Of a stretch of DNA of 64,000 nt, positions 1 through 9,630 are shown piece by piece; the first letter of the stretch is position 1, and every line of letters starts with the position of its first letter. Made by a program: the position numbers and the translations under genes. Source of the DNA: Paenibacillus sp. 19GGS1-52 (GTDB lineage Bacteria > Bacillota > Bacilli > Paenibacillales > Paenibacillaceae); the NCBI RefSeq assembly GCF_022369515.1, contig NZ_CP059724.1:2914001-2978000 (forward strand), given 5' to 3'. The notes under the pieces are model-generated. The model did no database searches, had not been told where the DNA came from, and saw only the letters and a list, made by a program, of their open reading frames with translations.

Positions 1-95
1 GTATACTAAAAGGGGAGATGAGCCAAATGAGCATCCATGTTACGGCATGGAACGCCGTGCAAATAGCTGGAATCGTCGCTTCCCAACAAACATAG
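1..95 (+). CDS. asd: C-terminal end of aspartate-semialdehyde dehydrogenase (partial)
   Basis: An open frame enters from the left edge (first full codon at base 3) and stops with TAG at 93-95. Its last residues contain AWNAVQIAG, which resembles the C-terminal (A)AWNxVQIAE segment of Asd. Asd precedes dapG in the Bacillus/Paenibacillus dapG-dapA cluster, so position agrees. Asd makes aspartate semialdehyde from aspartyl phosphate, between the DapG and DapA steps. The residues just upstream of the motif do not look like the usual family sequence, and only about 30 residues are visible, so the call rests on a short motif and gene order. Confidence 0.5.
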   Translation, partial: ILKGEMSQMSIHVTAWNAVQIAGIVASQQT

Positions 96-250
96 TCTTT
101 TTAGCTGCCGCCCCCACTCTGGAGGCGGTAGAACCATTTGTTAACATAATCTAAGGCGAAACTTGCGTATGGAAACCTCGTTCCATTTTGTGGGGATCTC
201 CCTGCGTTTCTGTTAGTTTGTTTGCTTTGAAAGTAATGGAGGAATTATAC

Positions 251-1471
251 ATGGGTATTTTGGTGCAAAAATTTGGTGGGACATCGCTCTCAACAGCTGG
301 AGCTAGGGAACACGTCATTCGTCATGTCAAAAGAGAACTGGCAAGCGGCTATAGCCTGGTTATTGTAGTATCAGCAATGGGCCGCCGTGGCGAGCCCTAT
401 GCGACAGATACACTACTGGATTGGGCCGTTCAGAACGGCGACGCGCTTCCAGATCGGGAAAAGGATCTGTTAATGTGTTGTGGTGAGATTATCTCCGCTA
501 CTACATTGTGTGGGCTGCTAGTAAATGAGGGCATTCTCTCTACAGTATTAACAGGGGCCCAAGCAGGATTTGTGACTGATAACAGCTACGGGAATGCCAG
601 AATACTGGATGTGCGTCCAGAACGTATTCTACGTGAGTTGCGCGAGCATAAAGTAGTGATCGTAACCGGATTTCAGGGTCAGACAGAAGCTGGTGATTTC
701 ACAACTTTGGGCAGGGGGGGAAGCGATACCTCGGCGACTGCACTCGGTGCTGCACTGCGTGCAGATATGGTTGATATCTATACAGATGTTAACGGAATAC
801 TCACAGCGGACCCGCGTATCGTTGAAGATGCCAGGCCACTGACAGTAGTCAGCTACACTGAAATTTGCAATATGGCCTATCAAGGGGCAAAGGTAATTCA
901 TCCCCGTGCAGTAGAAATTGCCATGCAGGCGCAGATACCGGTACGCGTACGGTCTACATTTTCCGAGACAGAAGGTACACTGGTTACAAATCCGGAAGGA
1001 TTTAGGGATATTCAGAACGGTATTGTGGACCGTTTCGTGACAGGCATCGCCTATGTTAGCAACATCACCCAAATTTCTGTAGAATGTCCTGAAGGGAATG
1101 GAACTGGCGTTCAACTGCAGATTTTCAAAAGTATGGCTGACAATGGGATAAGTGTTGATTTTATCAATGTGACGCCAACAGAAGCCTTATATACCGTCCT
1201 CGATGATAAATCAGAACGCGCTATTACAGCTCTGCAGGAGCTGGGTTTACGTCCTAAAAGCCTGTCCGGCTGTGCCAAGGTATCTGTCATTGGTGGCGGA
1301 ATAAACGGGGTGCCTGGTATCATGGCCCGGATCGTAGAGGCGCTTAGTTCCCAGAATATTCAGATACTGCAATCAGCTGATTCGAATACAACGATTTGGG
1401 TGCTGGTGAAGAAGGAAGATATGGTGCAATCGCTGCGCGCATTGCATGCCAAGTTTGAATTACACCGCTGA
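251..1471 (+). CDS. dapG: Aspartokinase I (DapG type)
   Basis: Phosphorylates aspartate in the first step of the lysine/diaminopimelate/threonine pathway. The KFGGTS nucleotide-binding motif is at residues 7-12, and GRGGSDTSA and TDVNGI(L)TADPR segments typical of aspartokinase follow. The C-terminal third holds two ACT-type regulatory segments. An upstream in-frame extension lacks a ribosome site, whereas GGAGG at 239-243 is well spaced for ATG 251. That start gives 406 residues, close to B. subtilis DapG (404). The stop lies 16 bases before dapA, so the two are probably co-translated. In Bacillus this isozyme is feedback-inhibited by diaminopimelate and serves cell wall and dipicolinate supply; that is by homology only. 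Confidence 0.95.
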   Translation: MGILVQKFGGTSLSTAGAREHVIRHVKRELASGYSLVIVVSAMGRRGEPYATDTLLDWAVQNGDALPDREKDLLMCCGEIISATTLCGLLVNEGILSTVLTGAQAGFVTDNSYGNARILDVRPERILRELREHKVVIVTGFQGQTEAGDFTTLGRGGSDTSATALGAALRADMVDIYTDVNGILTADPRIVEDARPLTVVSYTEICNMAYQGAKVIHPRAVEIAMQAQIPVRVRSTFSETEGTLVTNPEGFRDIQNGIVDRFVTGIAYVSNITQISVECPEGNGTGVQLQIFKSMADNGISVDFINVTPTEALYTVLDDKSERAITALQELGLRPKSLSGCAKVSVIGGGINGVPGIMARIVEALSSQNIQILQSADSNTTIWVLVKKEDMVQSLRALHAKFELHR

Positions 1472-1487
1472 CAAGGAGGAATTCAAA

Positions 1488-2363
1488 GTGGATTTCGGAA
1501 GATTAATAACCGCGATGGTAACCCCTTTTGACAGAGATGGTGAGATCAACTGGGAAGCAACTTCACAGCTTGTCGATTATTTAATAGAAGAGCAGAAATC
1601 AGAAGCATTAGTTGTCTGCGGAACGACTGGTGAATCTCCAACCTTAATCGATGATGAGAAACTGCAATTGTTCTCTTTTGTAATGGAAAAGGCCGCTGGC
1701 CGCTGTAAAATCATTGCAGGAACGGGCAGTAACAGCACCAGACATTCGATACAGCTGACCCAAAAAGCAGAGAGTATTGGCGTAGATGGTGTGCTTCTGG
1801 TAGTTCCCTATTATAATAAGCCAAACCAGGAAGGTCTTTATCAGCACTTTGCAGCCATTGCTGCGGGAACCTCCCTTCCAGCTATTTTGTACAATGTTCC
1901 CAGTCGTACCGGTGTAAGTATGAGTGTTGCTACAACACTTCGACTGGCGGAAATTCCGAATATCGTGGCTACAAAGGAATGTGTGTCTGTTGATCAGATC
2001 ACGCTGATTGCTGCGGCATGTCCAGTTGATTTCCATGTCTATTCCGGTGATGATTCCGCTGGCCTTGCGGCACTGGCAGTGGGTGGACACGGTATTATTA
2101 GTGTAGCCAGCCATATAGTCGGAGCACAGATGTCAGAGATGATCGATGCTTTCACTAGCGGTAATGTAAAGCTTGCTGGAGAGTTTCATCGGAGGTTATT
2201 TCCTGTATTTAAAGGATTGTTCGAATGTCCGCAGCCGTTGCCGAATCCATCCGCCGTCAAATATGCGCTGGGACTTCGGGGCTTGAATGTTGGATCAGTC
2301 AGGTTGCCGCTAATTGCGCCGACTGAGGCTGAAGCTGCATTTATTGAGGCGCTGCTTAATTAA
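1488..2363 (+). CDS. dapA: 4-hydroxy-tetrahydrodipicolinate synthase
   Basis: Condenses pyruvate with aspartate semialdehyde, committing carbon to diaminopimelate, lysine and spore dipicolinate. It is a class I TIM-barrel aldolase. GTTGESPTL near residues 44-52 forms the pyruvate-binding loop, YNVPSRTG carries the catalytic tyrosine, and ATKEC holds the Schiff-base lysine. The start is GTG 1488, preceded by AAGGAGG at 1473-1479. It gives 291 residues, the family's normal length. A longer frame opening inside dapG has no ribosome site. A strong hairpin-T terminator at 2401-2430 closes the asd-dapG-dapA unit. Confidence 0.96.
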   Translation: MDFGRLITAMVTPFDRDGEINWEATSQLVDYLIEEQKSEALVVCGTTGESPTLIDDEKLQLFSFVMEKAAGRCKIIAGTGSNSTRHSIQLTQKAESIGVDGVLLVVPYYNKPNQEGLYQHFAAIAAGTSLPAILYNVPSRTGVSMSVATTLRLAEIPNIVATKECVSVDQITLIAAACPVDFHVYSGDDSAGLAALAVGGHGIISVASHIVGAQMSEMIDAFTSGNVKLAGEFHRRLFPVFKGLFECPQPLPNPSAVKYALGLRGLNVGSVRLPLIAPTEAEAAFIEALLN

Positions 2364-2400
2364 GCAGCTGTATGACAACTTGCACAGATTTATCAAGATT

Positions 2401-2430
2401 AACCGGCATCTCTCTGGAGAGCCGGTTTTT
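2401..2430 (+). terminator. Rho-independent terminator after dapA
   Basis: A seven-base-pair stem AACCGGC/GCCGGTT is followed by a run of five T. It ends the lysine operon and separates it from the rnjB promoter. Confidence 0.9.
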
Positions 2431-2506
2431 AGTTTGAATTTTTATAATATTTTTCTGAAATTATGGAGATATTTTAACCAAAGAATAAGGATACGAAGTC
2501 GATGAC

Positions 2507-2536
2507 TTGTCTTTTGCCAAAAAAATCATGTATAAT
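2507..2536 (+). promoter_or_regulatory. Sigma-A promoter of rnjB
   Basis: The -35 box TTGTCT (2507-2512) and a perfect -10 box TATAAT (2531-2536, preceded by TG) are 18 bases apart. Transcription would begin near 2543 and give a leader of about 340 nt before rnjB. Confidence 0.75.
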
Positions 2537-2542
2537 GATTCT

Positions 2543-2886
2543 TAAGTGACTGAGTGCGGCTAAATTAAATATGCGATAATCTTCCGTCAATGTTTTACAT
2601 TGTGAGACAGGATAGGTCCTTGGATGAGTCTGTTCTTTGGTGCTAGAACTTCGCGCAAGGGGCGCGGCGGTGAAATTTTGACGGCGTTTGTCCGCTTCAA
2701 ACGAACTTACTGCCCGGAGTCGGGAGCTTTCGCATTGAATAATTTTACAGACTTTCGGAATTTCCTTGTTGATTTGTGGAAGCTATCAGCTGTTTGAAGA
2801 TTGTGTTCAGCACCGCTGAAATATTTGAAGTTCATGTTTACAAATAAAAAGTATGACGTCCAACATCATAGGAGGGTTAGATTCAT
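2543..2886 (+). promoter_or_regulatory. Long untranslated leader of rnjB
   Basis: About 340 nt separate the promoter from the rnjB start. The leader contains short hairpins, for example GTTTG/CAAAC around 2690-2710 and CCCG/CGGG around 2715. A small open frame at 2624-2797 (57 codons) has only a weak ribosome site and no recognisable product, so I do not call it a gene. No known riboswitch consensus was recognised. A leader this long before an RNase gene is compatible with autoregulation, but that is inference. Confidence 0.4.
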
Positions 2887-4563
2887 TTGTCCAAAAAAAA
2901 CAACAACGATAAATTGATGATTTTCGCTTTGGGCGGAGTCGGAGAAATCGGGAAAAACATGTATGTCATTCAATATGGAGCTGACATTGTAGTCATTGAT
3001 TCAGGTCTAAAGTTCCCAGAAGAAGACATGCTCGGTATTGATATCGTTATCCCTGACATCTCGTATTTGACGGAGAACCGCGACAAGGTAAGAGGCATCG
3101 TGCTCACGCACGGACACGAGGATCACATCGGTGGTCTCCCTTATGTCTTGAAGAATCTGAATGTTCCGATTTACGGAACAAGACTTACTTTAGGCCTTGT
3201 GGAGAACAAACTGAAGGAAGCGAACCTGCTTGGCGATACCAAACGAATTCTGATTGATGAAGATTCAGAAATTCAATTGGGCAATCTCACAGCAACCTTC
3301 TTTAGAACCAATCACAGTATTCCCGATTCAGTCGGCGTATGCATCGAAACACCAGAAGGCAATGTTGTTCATACAGGTGATTTCAAGTTCGACCATACCC
3401 CTGTTAACGGTCAATTTGCAAATCTGCACCGGATGGCTGAAATCGGAACTAAGGGTGTTCTTGCCCTCTTGTCCGATAGCACCAATGCTGAGAAACCAGG
3501 CTTTACACCTTCGGAAAGAAATGTCGGCATTGTTTTGGAAGATATTTTCCGCAAGGCTGAGCAACGTGTGGTTGTAGCCACATTTGCTTCCAATGTGCAC
3601 CGTATTCAGCAAGTGGTTAATGCTGCTGAATCGACAGGCCGCAAGATTACGGTAATCGGCCGCAGTATGGTTAACGTTGTAGCCATTGCTTCTGAGCTTG
3701 GGTATCTCAACGTGCCGGATGGTATGCTGATTGAACCTGAGGAAATGAATAGAATGGCGGGTAACCGTGTGGTTGTTCTTTGCACAGGCAGTCAAGGCGA
3801 GCCAATGTCTGCATTGACACGTATGGCACGCTCCAGCCACCGCAAGGTAGATATCATGCCGGGCGATACTGTTATTATTGCAGCAACGCCAGTACCGGGT
3901 AATGAGAAGTATGTAGGCCGTACGATTGATGAATTATTCCGTCTTGGCGCTAATGTTATTTACAGCGGTTCCAATTCCGGCGTTCACGTTTCCGGTCACG
4001 GTAGTCAGGAAGAGCTGAAGCTTATGCTCAATCTGATGAAGCCTAAATTCTTTATTCCAATTCATGGTGAATTCAGAATGCAGCGCAGACATGCAATACT
4101 TGCAGAAGCTGTTGGCGTAGAGCCACAGAACATTTTCATCACAGAAATCGGTGAGATTGTTGAAATTCAGAACGGTGCTGCTCGCAGAGCCGGTAAGGTA
4201 ACTGCAGGCAACGTACTGATTGATGGCTTAGGTGTAGGAGATGTTGGTAATATTGTCTTGCGCGACCGCAAGCTATTGTCTCAGGATGGTATTCTTGTTG
4301 TTGTTGTGACACTGAGCAAGCAGAATGGAGCAATTGTCTCCGGACCGGATATCATCTCACGCGGTTTTGTGTACGTACGGGAGTCTGAAGGACTGCTGGA
4401 TGAAGCGAATCGTATTGTATCCAGTACACTGCAACGCCTCATGAGTGAAAAAGTAAACGAGTGGGCTTCGCTCAAAACAAGTGTCAAAGATTCACTTGGC
4501 CGTTTCCTCTATGAGCAGACTCGCCGTAGACCGATGATTTTGCCAATTATTATGGAAGTGTAA
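2887..4563 (+). CDS. rnjB: Ribonuclease J (RnjB position)
   Basis: A metallo-beta-lactamase/beta-CASP ribonuclease of 558 residues. The zinc motif HGHEDH is at residues 75-80, and HTGDFKFD and the C-terminal HGEFRM metal ligands follow. RNase J combines 5'-3' exonuclease and endonuclease activity in mRNA decay and rRNA maturation. The position between dapA and tepA is that of B. subtilis rnjB (ymfA). The start codon is TTG 2887, with AGGAGGG at 2870-2876. The gene is monocistronic: own promoter and long leader, strong terminator after it. Which paralogue it is rests on synteny rather than sequence. Confidence 0.93.
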   Translation: MSKKNNNDKLMIFALGGVGEIGKNMYVIQYGADIVVIDSGLKFPEEDMLGIDIVIPDISYLTENRDKVRGIVLTHGHEDHIGGLPYVLKNLNVPIYGTRLTLGLVENKLKEANLLGDTKRILIDEDSEIQLGNLTATFFRTNHSIPDSVGVCIETPEGNVVHTGDFKFDHTPVNGQFANLHRMAEIGTKGVLALLSDSTNAEKPGFTPSERNVGIVLEDIFRKAEQRVVVATFASNVHRIQQVVNAAESTGRKITVIGRSMVNVVAIASELGYLNVPDGMLIEPEEMNRMAGNRVVVLCTGSQGEPMSALTRMARSSHRKVDIMPGDTVIIAATPVPGNEKYVGRTIDELFRLGANVIYSGSNSGVHVSGHGSQEELKLMLNLMKPKFFIPIHGEFRMQRRHAILAEAVGVEPQNIFITEIGEIVEIQNGAARRAGKVTAGNVLIDGLGVGDVGNIVLRDRKLLSQDGILVVVVTLSKQNGAIVSGPDIISRGFVYVRESEGLLDEANRIVSSTLQRLMSEKVNEWASLKTSVKDSLGRFLYEQTRRRPMILPIIMEV

Positions 4564-4600
4564 GGAGAACTCTCCTTAAATATATTTTGTAGGGCCAAGG

Positions 4601-4650
4601 CCCCTTTTCCCCGGAAATATTGGACGGTTTCCAGGGGGAGAGGGGTTTTT
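4601..4650 (+). terminator. Terminator after rnjB
   Basis: A long imperfect stem (CCCCTTTTCCCCGGAAA pairing with TTTCCAGGGGGAGAGGGG through G-U pairs and one bulge) is followed by TTTTT. Confidence 0.85.
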
Positions 4651-4755
4651 GTGTTGAGTTTTTGCATAATGCAGCACCCTGAAATGTCATACTAATGAAA
4701 GTTAATATGGCTGCAGAAGTAGAGAGCTGCAAGCGTAAAGGGAGAGCTGCGAACT

Positions 4756-5535
4756 ATGGAGTACACAGAAGGATCTAACCCAGGCAAGAATGAGGAAGTT
4801 ATTCCCGGTGAGGTGAGACCTGATATCAATGAGATGATGTCTCCCAGCACAATCGGGGCGCTGAAGGAGTTGGGTCAGACAGCGGTCCCAAACGGAGAGC
4901 CGGATATCTTTTGTATGACGATTATCGGCCAGATTGAAGGTCATTTCGTGCTGCCTCCCCATAATAAAACAACCAAATATGAGCATATTATTCCACAGTT
5001 GGTAGCGGCTGAGCAGAGCAAAAGCATTAAGGGTCTGCTTATTATTTTAAATACGGTAGGCGGAGATGTGGAAGCAGGACTGGCGATTGCCGAAATGATC
5101 TCCTCACTGTCAAAGCCTACGGTAACTGTAGTCATTGGAGGCGGTCATAGTATTGGAGTGCCGATCGCGGTATCTTCAAGCTATTCCATCATTGCAGAAA
5201 GTGCGACGATGACCATTCATCCGATCCGCATGAATGGTTTGGTTATCGGAGTGCCGCAGAGCTTTGAATATATGGAGAAGATGCAGGAGCGAGTGGTTAA
5301 GTTTGTTACCTCACATTCGCGAATTACCGAGAAGAAATTCAAGCATCTGATGTTCACGACCGGAGAACTCAACCGTGATATCGGGACGGCTGTTGGCGGT
5401 ATTGATGCCGTTAAATATGGCCTAATGGATGAGGTTGGCGGAATTGGAGCAGCGCTCGCGCGACTTAACCGCATGATTGCCGGAAACAACACTTTAGAGT
5501 CTTCAGAGGCGATAACAGGAGGGCTTACCCAATGA
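4756..5535 (+). CDS. tepA: TepA-like ClpP-family serine protease
   Basis: A ClpP/crotonase-fold cytoplasmic protease of 259 residues, orthologous in position and sequence to B. subtilis TepA (YmfB). The nucleophile serine is S132 in GGGHSIGVP and the catalytic histidine H155 in [17 protein letters not shown] (about 99-108) forms the oxyanion region. B. subtilis TepA has been linked to protein translocation and to spore-protein turnover; the present role is inferred. ATG 4756 follows AAGGGAGAG with normal spacing. The gene overlaps ylzJ by four bases (ATGA), so translation is coupled. Confidence 0.9.
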   Translation: MEYTEGSNPGKNEEVIPGEVRPDINEMMSPSTIGALKELGQTAVPNGEPDIFCMTIIGQIEGHFVLPPHNKTTKYEHIIPQLVAAEQSKSIKGLLIILNTVGGDVEAGLAIAEMISSLSKPTVTVVIGGGHSIGVPIAVSSSYSIIAESATMTIHPIRMNGLVIGVPQSFEYMEKMQERVVKFVTSHSRITEKKFKHLMFTTGELNRDIGTAVGGIDAVKYGLMDEVGGIGAALARLNRMIAGNNTLESSEAITGGLTQ

Positions 5536-5744
5536 TTCTCTATACAGTCATGCCCATGGAACAGGTATGGGAGGGAGCACTGCATACGTTCCCACCAGTA
5601 CGCGAGGTAAGCATTAAGGGAGTGTTGATGCAGGTTGAACCGCTGGAAGAAGGAAGAGCCCGTATTGTACGTCTTCTAGATTGTCCGTTGGACCGTTATT
5701 TGGATCCAAAGCTCTCTCCCGGAGCGATTATTTCGTTAACCTAA
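5532..5744 (+). CDS. ylzJ: YlzJ-like family protein
   Basis: A 70-residue protein matching the YlzJ family in length, sequence character ([15 protein letters not shown] start, PxxRYLDPxxxPG near the end) and position between tepA and spoIIIE. It is a small soluble protein without membrane segments. Its molecular function is unknown. Its start overlaps the tepA stop by four bases, so it is produced together with the protease. Confidence 0.88.
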   Translation: MILYTVMPMEQVWEGALHTFPPVREVSIKGVLMQVEPLEEGRARIVRLLDCPLDRYLDPKLSPGAIISLT

Positions 5745-5790
5745 AGATGCAATTTTTGACAAAAGAGAACATAGGTACGCCACGCCATTA

Positions 5791-5801
5791 TATGGTATAA
5801 T
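5791..5801 (+). promoter_or_regulatory. Extended -10 promoter of spoIIIE
   Basis: TATGGTATAAT contains a perfect -10 hexamer (5796-5801) preceded by an extended TG motif, with no well-placed -35 box. Transcription would start about 15 bases before the GTG start, so the leader is very short. Confidence 0.55.
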
Positions 5802-5822
5802 ATTGTACCGGGGGTGGCTGGC

Positions 5823-8486
5823 GTGGCTAAGCGAAAGAAGAAAAAGAAAAAAGCGCTGCTGGGCAGTGTTTTAAAATATGAAATATATGGAATTATGTTG
5901 ATCACAATCTCTGTCATTGCGTTGTCTGGTGAAGCAGCTGTTGGACGCTCATTGTCAAGCATGGCGGGTTATTTGTTGGGCAGATTTTATTTTGTGCTGC
6001 CGTTGGCCGGTATTTTTTATGGACTAATGGTCATGATACACCGGAGGTGGCCATCCTCATGGAACAGCCGTCATACAGGTGTGCTGCTGTTGGTGCTGTC
6101 CATGTGCCTGATGAGTACGATCTCTGCGATGGAACAGAAACTGGGTCCTTTATCCATGTTACATCCGGGCAATGTGATGGCACAAGTACATAATGATCTT
6201 GCGGGATCACTTTCACCTAGTTCTAACGACAATAGCAGTGTTTATATGTTGGGTAAGGATATCAGCGGAGGATATATTGGCGGGCTGGAATATGCTGCTC
6301 TATTATGGCTGTTTGGAAGCCTTGGAGCCAAGCTGCTCATGATCGTCATGCTGGCAATAAGTTTTATGCTGGTAACCAATCTGTCCTATGTGGAGCTGTT
6401 TGGGTTGTTGCGGGTCCGTGCTGTGAAGTTTGTAGAAGGCATCCGTCATAAGGCGGCAAACCGTCCTCAGGCGGTACCGGTGACAACACGGGTAACGAAA
6501 TCCAATAAGGTTTCTGCAGCTCAGCAGGTTATGCAAAACGATGACGATGATGAGGACGACGAACAATCTTTGCCTAACCGCAAACAGCCATTCTTGTTCA
6601 AAAAGCTTGCGGGGTGGATTTCCGGTACTCCACGAACGGAGGGGCTTGCTGACGATGATCAGGAGGAAGAGCTTCAGGAACCCGTCCTGAGAAGCGGTCA
6701 GAGGGGGCCAATTATATCGGGTATGGCCTCAGGCAGCGGACCTTTTTCTCATGGCCAATTGGAGAGTGATATTGCTGAAGAAGAGAATGAGCCGGTTACC
6801 CCGATCATTCGCGATTTCTTTGAGCATATCCGTTCCGAAGGGCTGAATGCAGAAGACCGCGAGGAGTGGAGTGAGTTCTCGCCTGCTGCCCGTAGTGGCG
6901 GTCCTAAGGCTGCAATTATTAGCGGAAGGGATACAGCGAGCCCACATACGGCGGATACGATGGATCCATCACAAGAGGGAGATGTGGCTATAGAGCTGGA
7001 AGGGCTATTAGTAACTACTGCTGATGGGGATATTATTCCTGTGCCGCCACTTCCACCTCCGCCCAAACCCTATAAACTTCCTTCTTTTCGTCTTTTGGCC
7101 AAGCCTGTGGGAGTCAAGGCTGGAGACCAGAATGATTATATGCAGACAGCCCGTAAGCTCGAAGCAACGCTCGAGAGCTTTGGAGTAAGGGCAAAGGTAC
7201 TTGAGGTAGTAAGAGGACCTGCGGTTACCCGCTACGAGATTCAACCGGATATTGGTGTGAAGGTCAGCCGTATTGTGAATCTTACCGATGATATTGCACT
7301 TGCCCTTGCAGCCAAGGATATCCGGATGGAAGCGCCTATCCCGGGCAAGTCAGCGATAGGGATTGAGGTGCCGAATGCTGAGGTGTCCATTGTTACTATG
7401 CGTGAAGTCATGGAGACGCAGATCTTTCAGGAGGCTGAATCGAAATTAACGATTGCTTTTGGGCGGGATATTTCTGGACAGACTATTATCGGCAATCTGG
7501 CCAAGATGCCCCATTTGCTGGTTGCTGGAGCGACTGGATCAGGGAAGTCCGTCTGCATCAACGGTATTATTACTAGCATCTTGTATAAAGCGAAGCCTAA
7601 TGAAGTCAAATTCCTGATGGTTGATCCCAAGATGGTTGAACTCAATATCTATAACGGAATTCCGCATCTTTTAGCACCGGTAGTCACCGATCCGAAGCGG
7701 GCCAGTCTTGCCCTGAAGAAGATTGTTGTGGAAATGGAGAAGAGATATGATCTCTTCTCCAAATCGGGAACGCGAAATTTGGAAGGCTACAATAAACTGA
7801 TGAAGGATAACCCAGCCGCCGTGCTGCCTTATATCGTTGTTGTTGTGGATGAACTTGCCGACCTAATGATGGTTGCAGCCAATGATGTGGAGGATGCGAT
7901 TTGCCGGCTTGCCCAGATGGCACGGGCAGCAGGTATTCATCTAATCATTGCTACTCAACGTCCTTCGGTCGATGTTATTACTGGTCTTATTAAGGCGAAT
8001 ATACCGTCCCGAATTGCGTTTGGTGTATCCTCTAATGTTGATTCACGCACGATTCTGGACATGCCTGGTGCAGAGAAGCTGCTTGGTCGTGGGGATATGC
8101 TTTTCCTGCCAATGGGAGCCTCCAAACCGGTTCGGGTTCAAGGTGCTTTTATGAGCGATCAGGAGGTTGAGGACATCGTTCAATATGTCAGTAGCCAAGG
8201 TGAAGCCAACTATGATGAATCCATTGTTCCGGAAATCGATGATACCACGGCAGAAGATCAGGAGCCACAGGATGAATTGTATGAACAGGCGGTGCAAATT
8301 GTACTAGAAGCGAAGCAGGCATCCGTATCATTGCTTCAGCGGCGCATGCGCGTCGGATACACCCGTGCTGCACGCCTAGTTGACTCTATGGAGGCGCGAG
8401 GGGTCATCGGGCCTTACGAAGGCAGCAAGCCACGTGAGGTGCTGATCTCCCTTGAACAGTATCATCATAATAAGATCAGCTCGTAG
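5823..8486 (+). CDS. spoIIIE: DNA translocase SpoIIIE/FtsK
   Basis: A hexameric ATP-driven DNA pump that moves chromosomes through the closing septum, including the spore septum. A lysine-rich N-terminus is followed by four or so membrane spans (about residues 15-190) and an acidic linker (about 215-400). The motor then follows, with Walker A GATGSGKS at residues 569-576 and Walker [15 protein letters not shown]-terminal gamma winged-helix domain (about 820-880, [22 protein letters not shown]) reads skewed DNA motifs. I prefer GTG 5823 over GTG 5814, because GGGGGTGG at 5810-5817 is correctly spaced for the former. The length is 887 residues. A strong terminator follows. Confidence 0.95.
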   Translation: MAKRKKKKKKALLGSVLKYEIYGIMLITISVIALSGEAAVGRSLSSMAGYLLGRFYFVLPLAGIFYGLMVMIHRRWPSSWNSRHTGVLLLVLSMCLMSTISAMEQKLGPLSMLHPGNVMAQVHNDLAGSLSPSSNDNSSVYMLGKDISGGYIGGLEYAALLWLFGSLGAKLLMIVMLAISFMLVTNLSYVELFGLLRVRAVKFVEGIRHKAANRPQAVPVTTRVTKSNKVSAAQQVMQNDDDDEDDEQSLPNRKQPFLFKKLAGWISGTPRTEGLADDDQEEELQEPVLRSGQRGPIISGMASGSGPFSHGQLESDIAEEENEPVTPIIRDFFEHIRSEGLNAEDREEWSEFSPAARSGGPKAAIISGRDTASPHTADTMDPSQEGDVAIELEGLLVTTADGDIIPVPPLPPPPKPYKLPSFRLLAKPVGVKAGDQNDYMQTARKLEATLESFGVRAKVLEVVRGPAVTRYEIQPDIGVKVSRIVNLTDDIALALAAKDIRMEAPIPGKSAIGIEVPNAEVSIVTMREVMETQIFQEAESKLTIAFGRDISGQTIIGNLAKMPHLLVAGATGSGKSVCINGIITSILYKAKPNEVKFLMVDPKMVELNIYNGIPHLLAPVVTDPKRASLALKKIVVEMEKRYDLFSKSGTRNLEGYNKLMKDNPAAVLPYIVVVVDELADLMMVAANDVEDAICRLAQMARAAGIHLIIATQRPSVDVITGLIKANIPSRIAFGVSSNVDSRTILDMPGAEKLLGRGDMLFLPMGASKPVRVQGAFMSDQEVEDIVQYVSSQGEANYDESIVPEIDDTTAEDQEPQDELYEQAVQIVLEAKQASVSLLQRRMRVGYTRAARLVDSMEARGVIGPYEGSKPREVLISLEQYHHNKISS

Positions 8487-8503
8487 TTCAACAACAACAT
8501 CAA

Positions 8504-8543
8504 CAGCCAGTCTCCATTCACTCGGAGGCTGGCTGTTTTTTTT
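8504..8543 (+). terminator. Terminator after spoIIIE
   Basis: A 12-base-pair stem (CAGCCAGTCTCC/GGAGGCTGGCTG, one G-U) is followed by eight T. Confidence 0.93.
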
Positions 8544-8571
8544 GATGGAACACTGCCTTCTTGAACTGCCA

Positions 8572-8602
8572 TGCATAGGAAAAGCTGACTGTCGTCATAA
8601 TA
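8572..8602 (+). promoter_or_regulatory. Sigma-G-type promoter of sleB
   Basis: TGCATA (8572-8577) and CATAATA (8596-8602) are 18 bases apart. Both match the forespore sigma-G consensus (TGMATA / CATNNTA). This fits sleB expression in the forespore. Confidence 0.65.
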
Positions 8603-8651
8603 ACTTTAGCCATCCATGCAGAACTTACAAGAGAAAGGTAGAGCGAACCTT

Positions 8652-9509
8652 ATGAAGAAACAAAAGATGTGGATACTTGCCGCATTAACCCTTGCCTTGG
8701 CCGCCGCTCCATTTGCAGGAAGACTCGTTATGGAACCTCGTGTTGTTCACACGAATCAAAGCACGGTTGAACCGCAAGCCCCGGAGACTATTGTCATCGA
8801 GGATGAGGCTATGCCCGCCTTCAGCACAACTCCGGTCAAATATGGAGCATCCGGCCAGGATGTCTATGAACTGCAGGGGCGTCTGAAATATCTCGGTTAT
8901 TACGCGGGGAATATAGACAGCCAATTCGGAGCCAAAACCAAAAATTCTGTAACCTGGTTTCAGTGGAAATTTGGTTTGACAGCAGATGGCGTAGTAGGTG
9001 CCAAAACAAAGCTGAAGCTGTATAACGCAAGCAAAAGTTGGAAGCCGACAGAACCATCTGCTTCAAACAAGACAGCTAACAATAGTAGCGCTAACACAAA
9101 TACCCCGGAGAAATCGAATACAGCTGAACTAGCATCAGGAAATACAATGGGCTTAACCGAGAATGATCTCAAAATTATGTCTAACGCCGTTTATGGAGAA
9201 TCCAGAGGGGAGCCCTTTGAAGGTCAGGTCGCTGTAGCTGCAGTAATCCTGAATCGTGTGAAATCCCCGAGCTTTCCCAATACGCCATCCGGTGTTATTT
9301 TCCAACCCGGTGCCTTTACTGCCGTAGCCGATGGTCAGATTTATCTGGAGCCGAATGAGCAGGCCCGCAAAGCTGTGCAGCAGGCACTGAATGGCTGGGA
9401 CCCATCGGGTGGATGTATTTATTATTTCAATCCTAAGACGGCTACCTCCAAATGGATTTGGAGCCGCCCGCAGGTGAAGACGATTGGGGCGCATATTTTC
9501 TGTATGTAG
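8652..9509 (+). CDS. sleB: Spore cortex-lytic enzyme SleB
   Basis: A germination-specific lytic transglycosylase that opens muramic-lactam-containing spore cortex. The order is signal peptide (about residues 1-25, KK plus hydrophobic core), PG_binding_1 repeat (about 55-115), a Ser/Thr/Asn-rich linker, and a C-terminal Hydrolase_2 domain (about 160-285). The likely catalytic glutamate is E183 in YGESRGEP. Length is 285 residues. ATG 8652 is chosen because it begins a proper signal peptide; an in-frame ATG at 8616 has no ribosome site. The upstream sigma-G-like promoter supports forespore expression. No ypeB partner lies next to it, unlike in B. subtilis. Confidence 0.88.
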   Translation: MKKQKMWILAALTLALAAAPFAGRLVMEPRVVHTNQSTVEPQAPETIVIEDEAMPAFSTTPVKYGASGQDVYELQGRLKYLGYYAGNIDSQFGAKTKNSVTWFQWKFGLTADGVVGAKTKLKLYNASKSWKPTEPSASNKTANNSSANTNTPEKSNTAELASGNTMGLTENDLKIMSNAVYGESRGEPFEGQVAVAAVILNRVKSPSFPNTPSGVIFQPGAFTAVADGQIYLEPNEQARKAVQQALNGWDPSGGCIYYFNPKTATSKWIWSRPQVKTIGAHIFCM

Positions 9510-9518
9510 CAGTATGGA

Positions 9519-9550
9519 GCAACCGGGTATGTACTTCCGGTTGCTTCCTT
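9519..9550 (+). terminator. Terminator after sleB
   Basis: Perfect eight-base-pair stem GCAACCGG/CCGGTTGC, followed by a short T-rich stretch (TTCCTT). A moderately strong terminator. Confidence 0.65.
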
Positions 9551-9630
9551 ACTTTGGAATGGTTTAGAATGGATAATACTTCATAAACTATTTGTAAAGC
9601 ATCTATCCACGCCGTAAAGGAGTTTTGGAC

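Noticed and set aside
96..250. GC-rich hairpin (around 111-135) between asd and dapG as a terminator
   Set aside because: TGCCGCC/GGCGGTA pairs, but no T-run follows on the plus strand, and the flanking genes are normally co-transcribed.
2624..2797. 57-codon open frame in the rnjB leader
   Set aside because: Weak ribosome site, no recognisable protein features, and it lies in a leader with RNA structure. Not called as a gene without conservation data.
5756..5761. Perfect TTGACA before spoIIIE as its -35 box
   Set aside because: It is 34 bases from TATAAT (5796), and no -10 box lies at 16-18 bases. The extended TG motif explains the promoter better.
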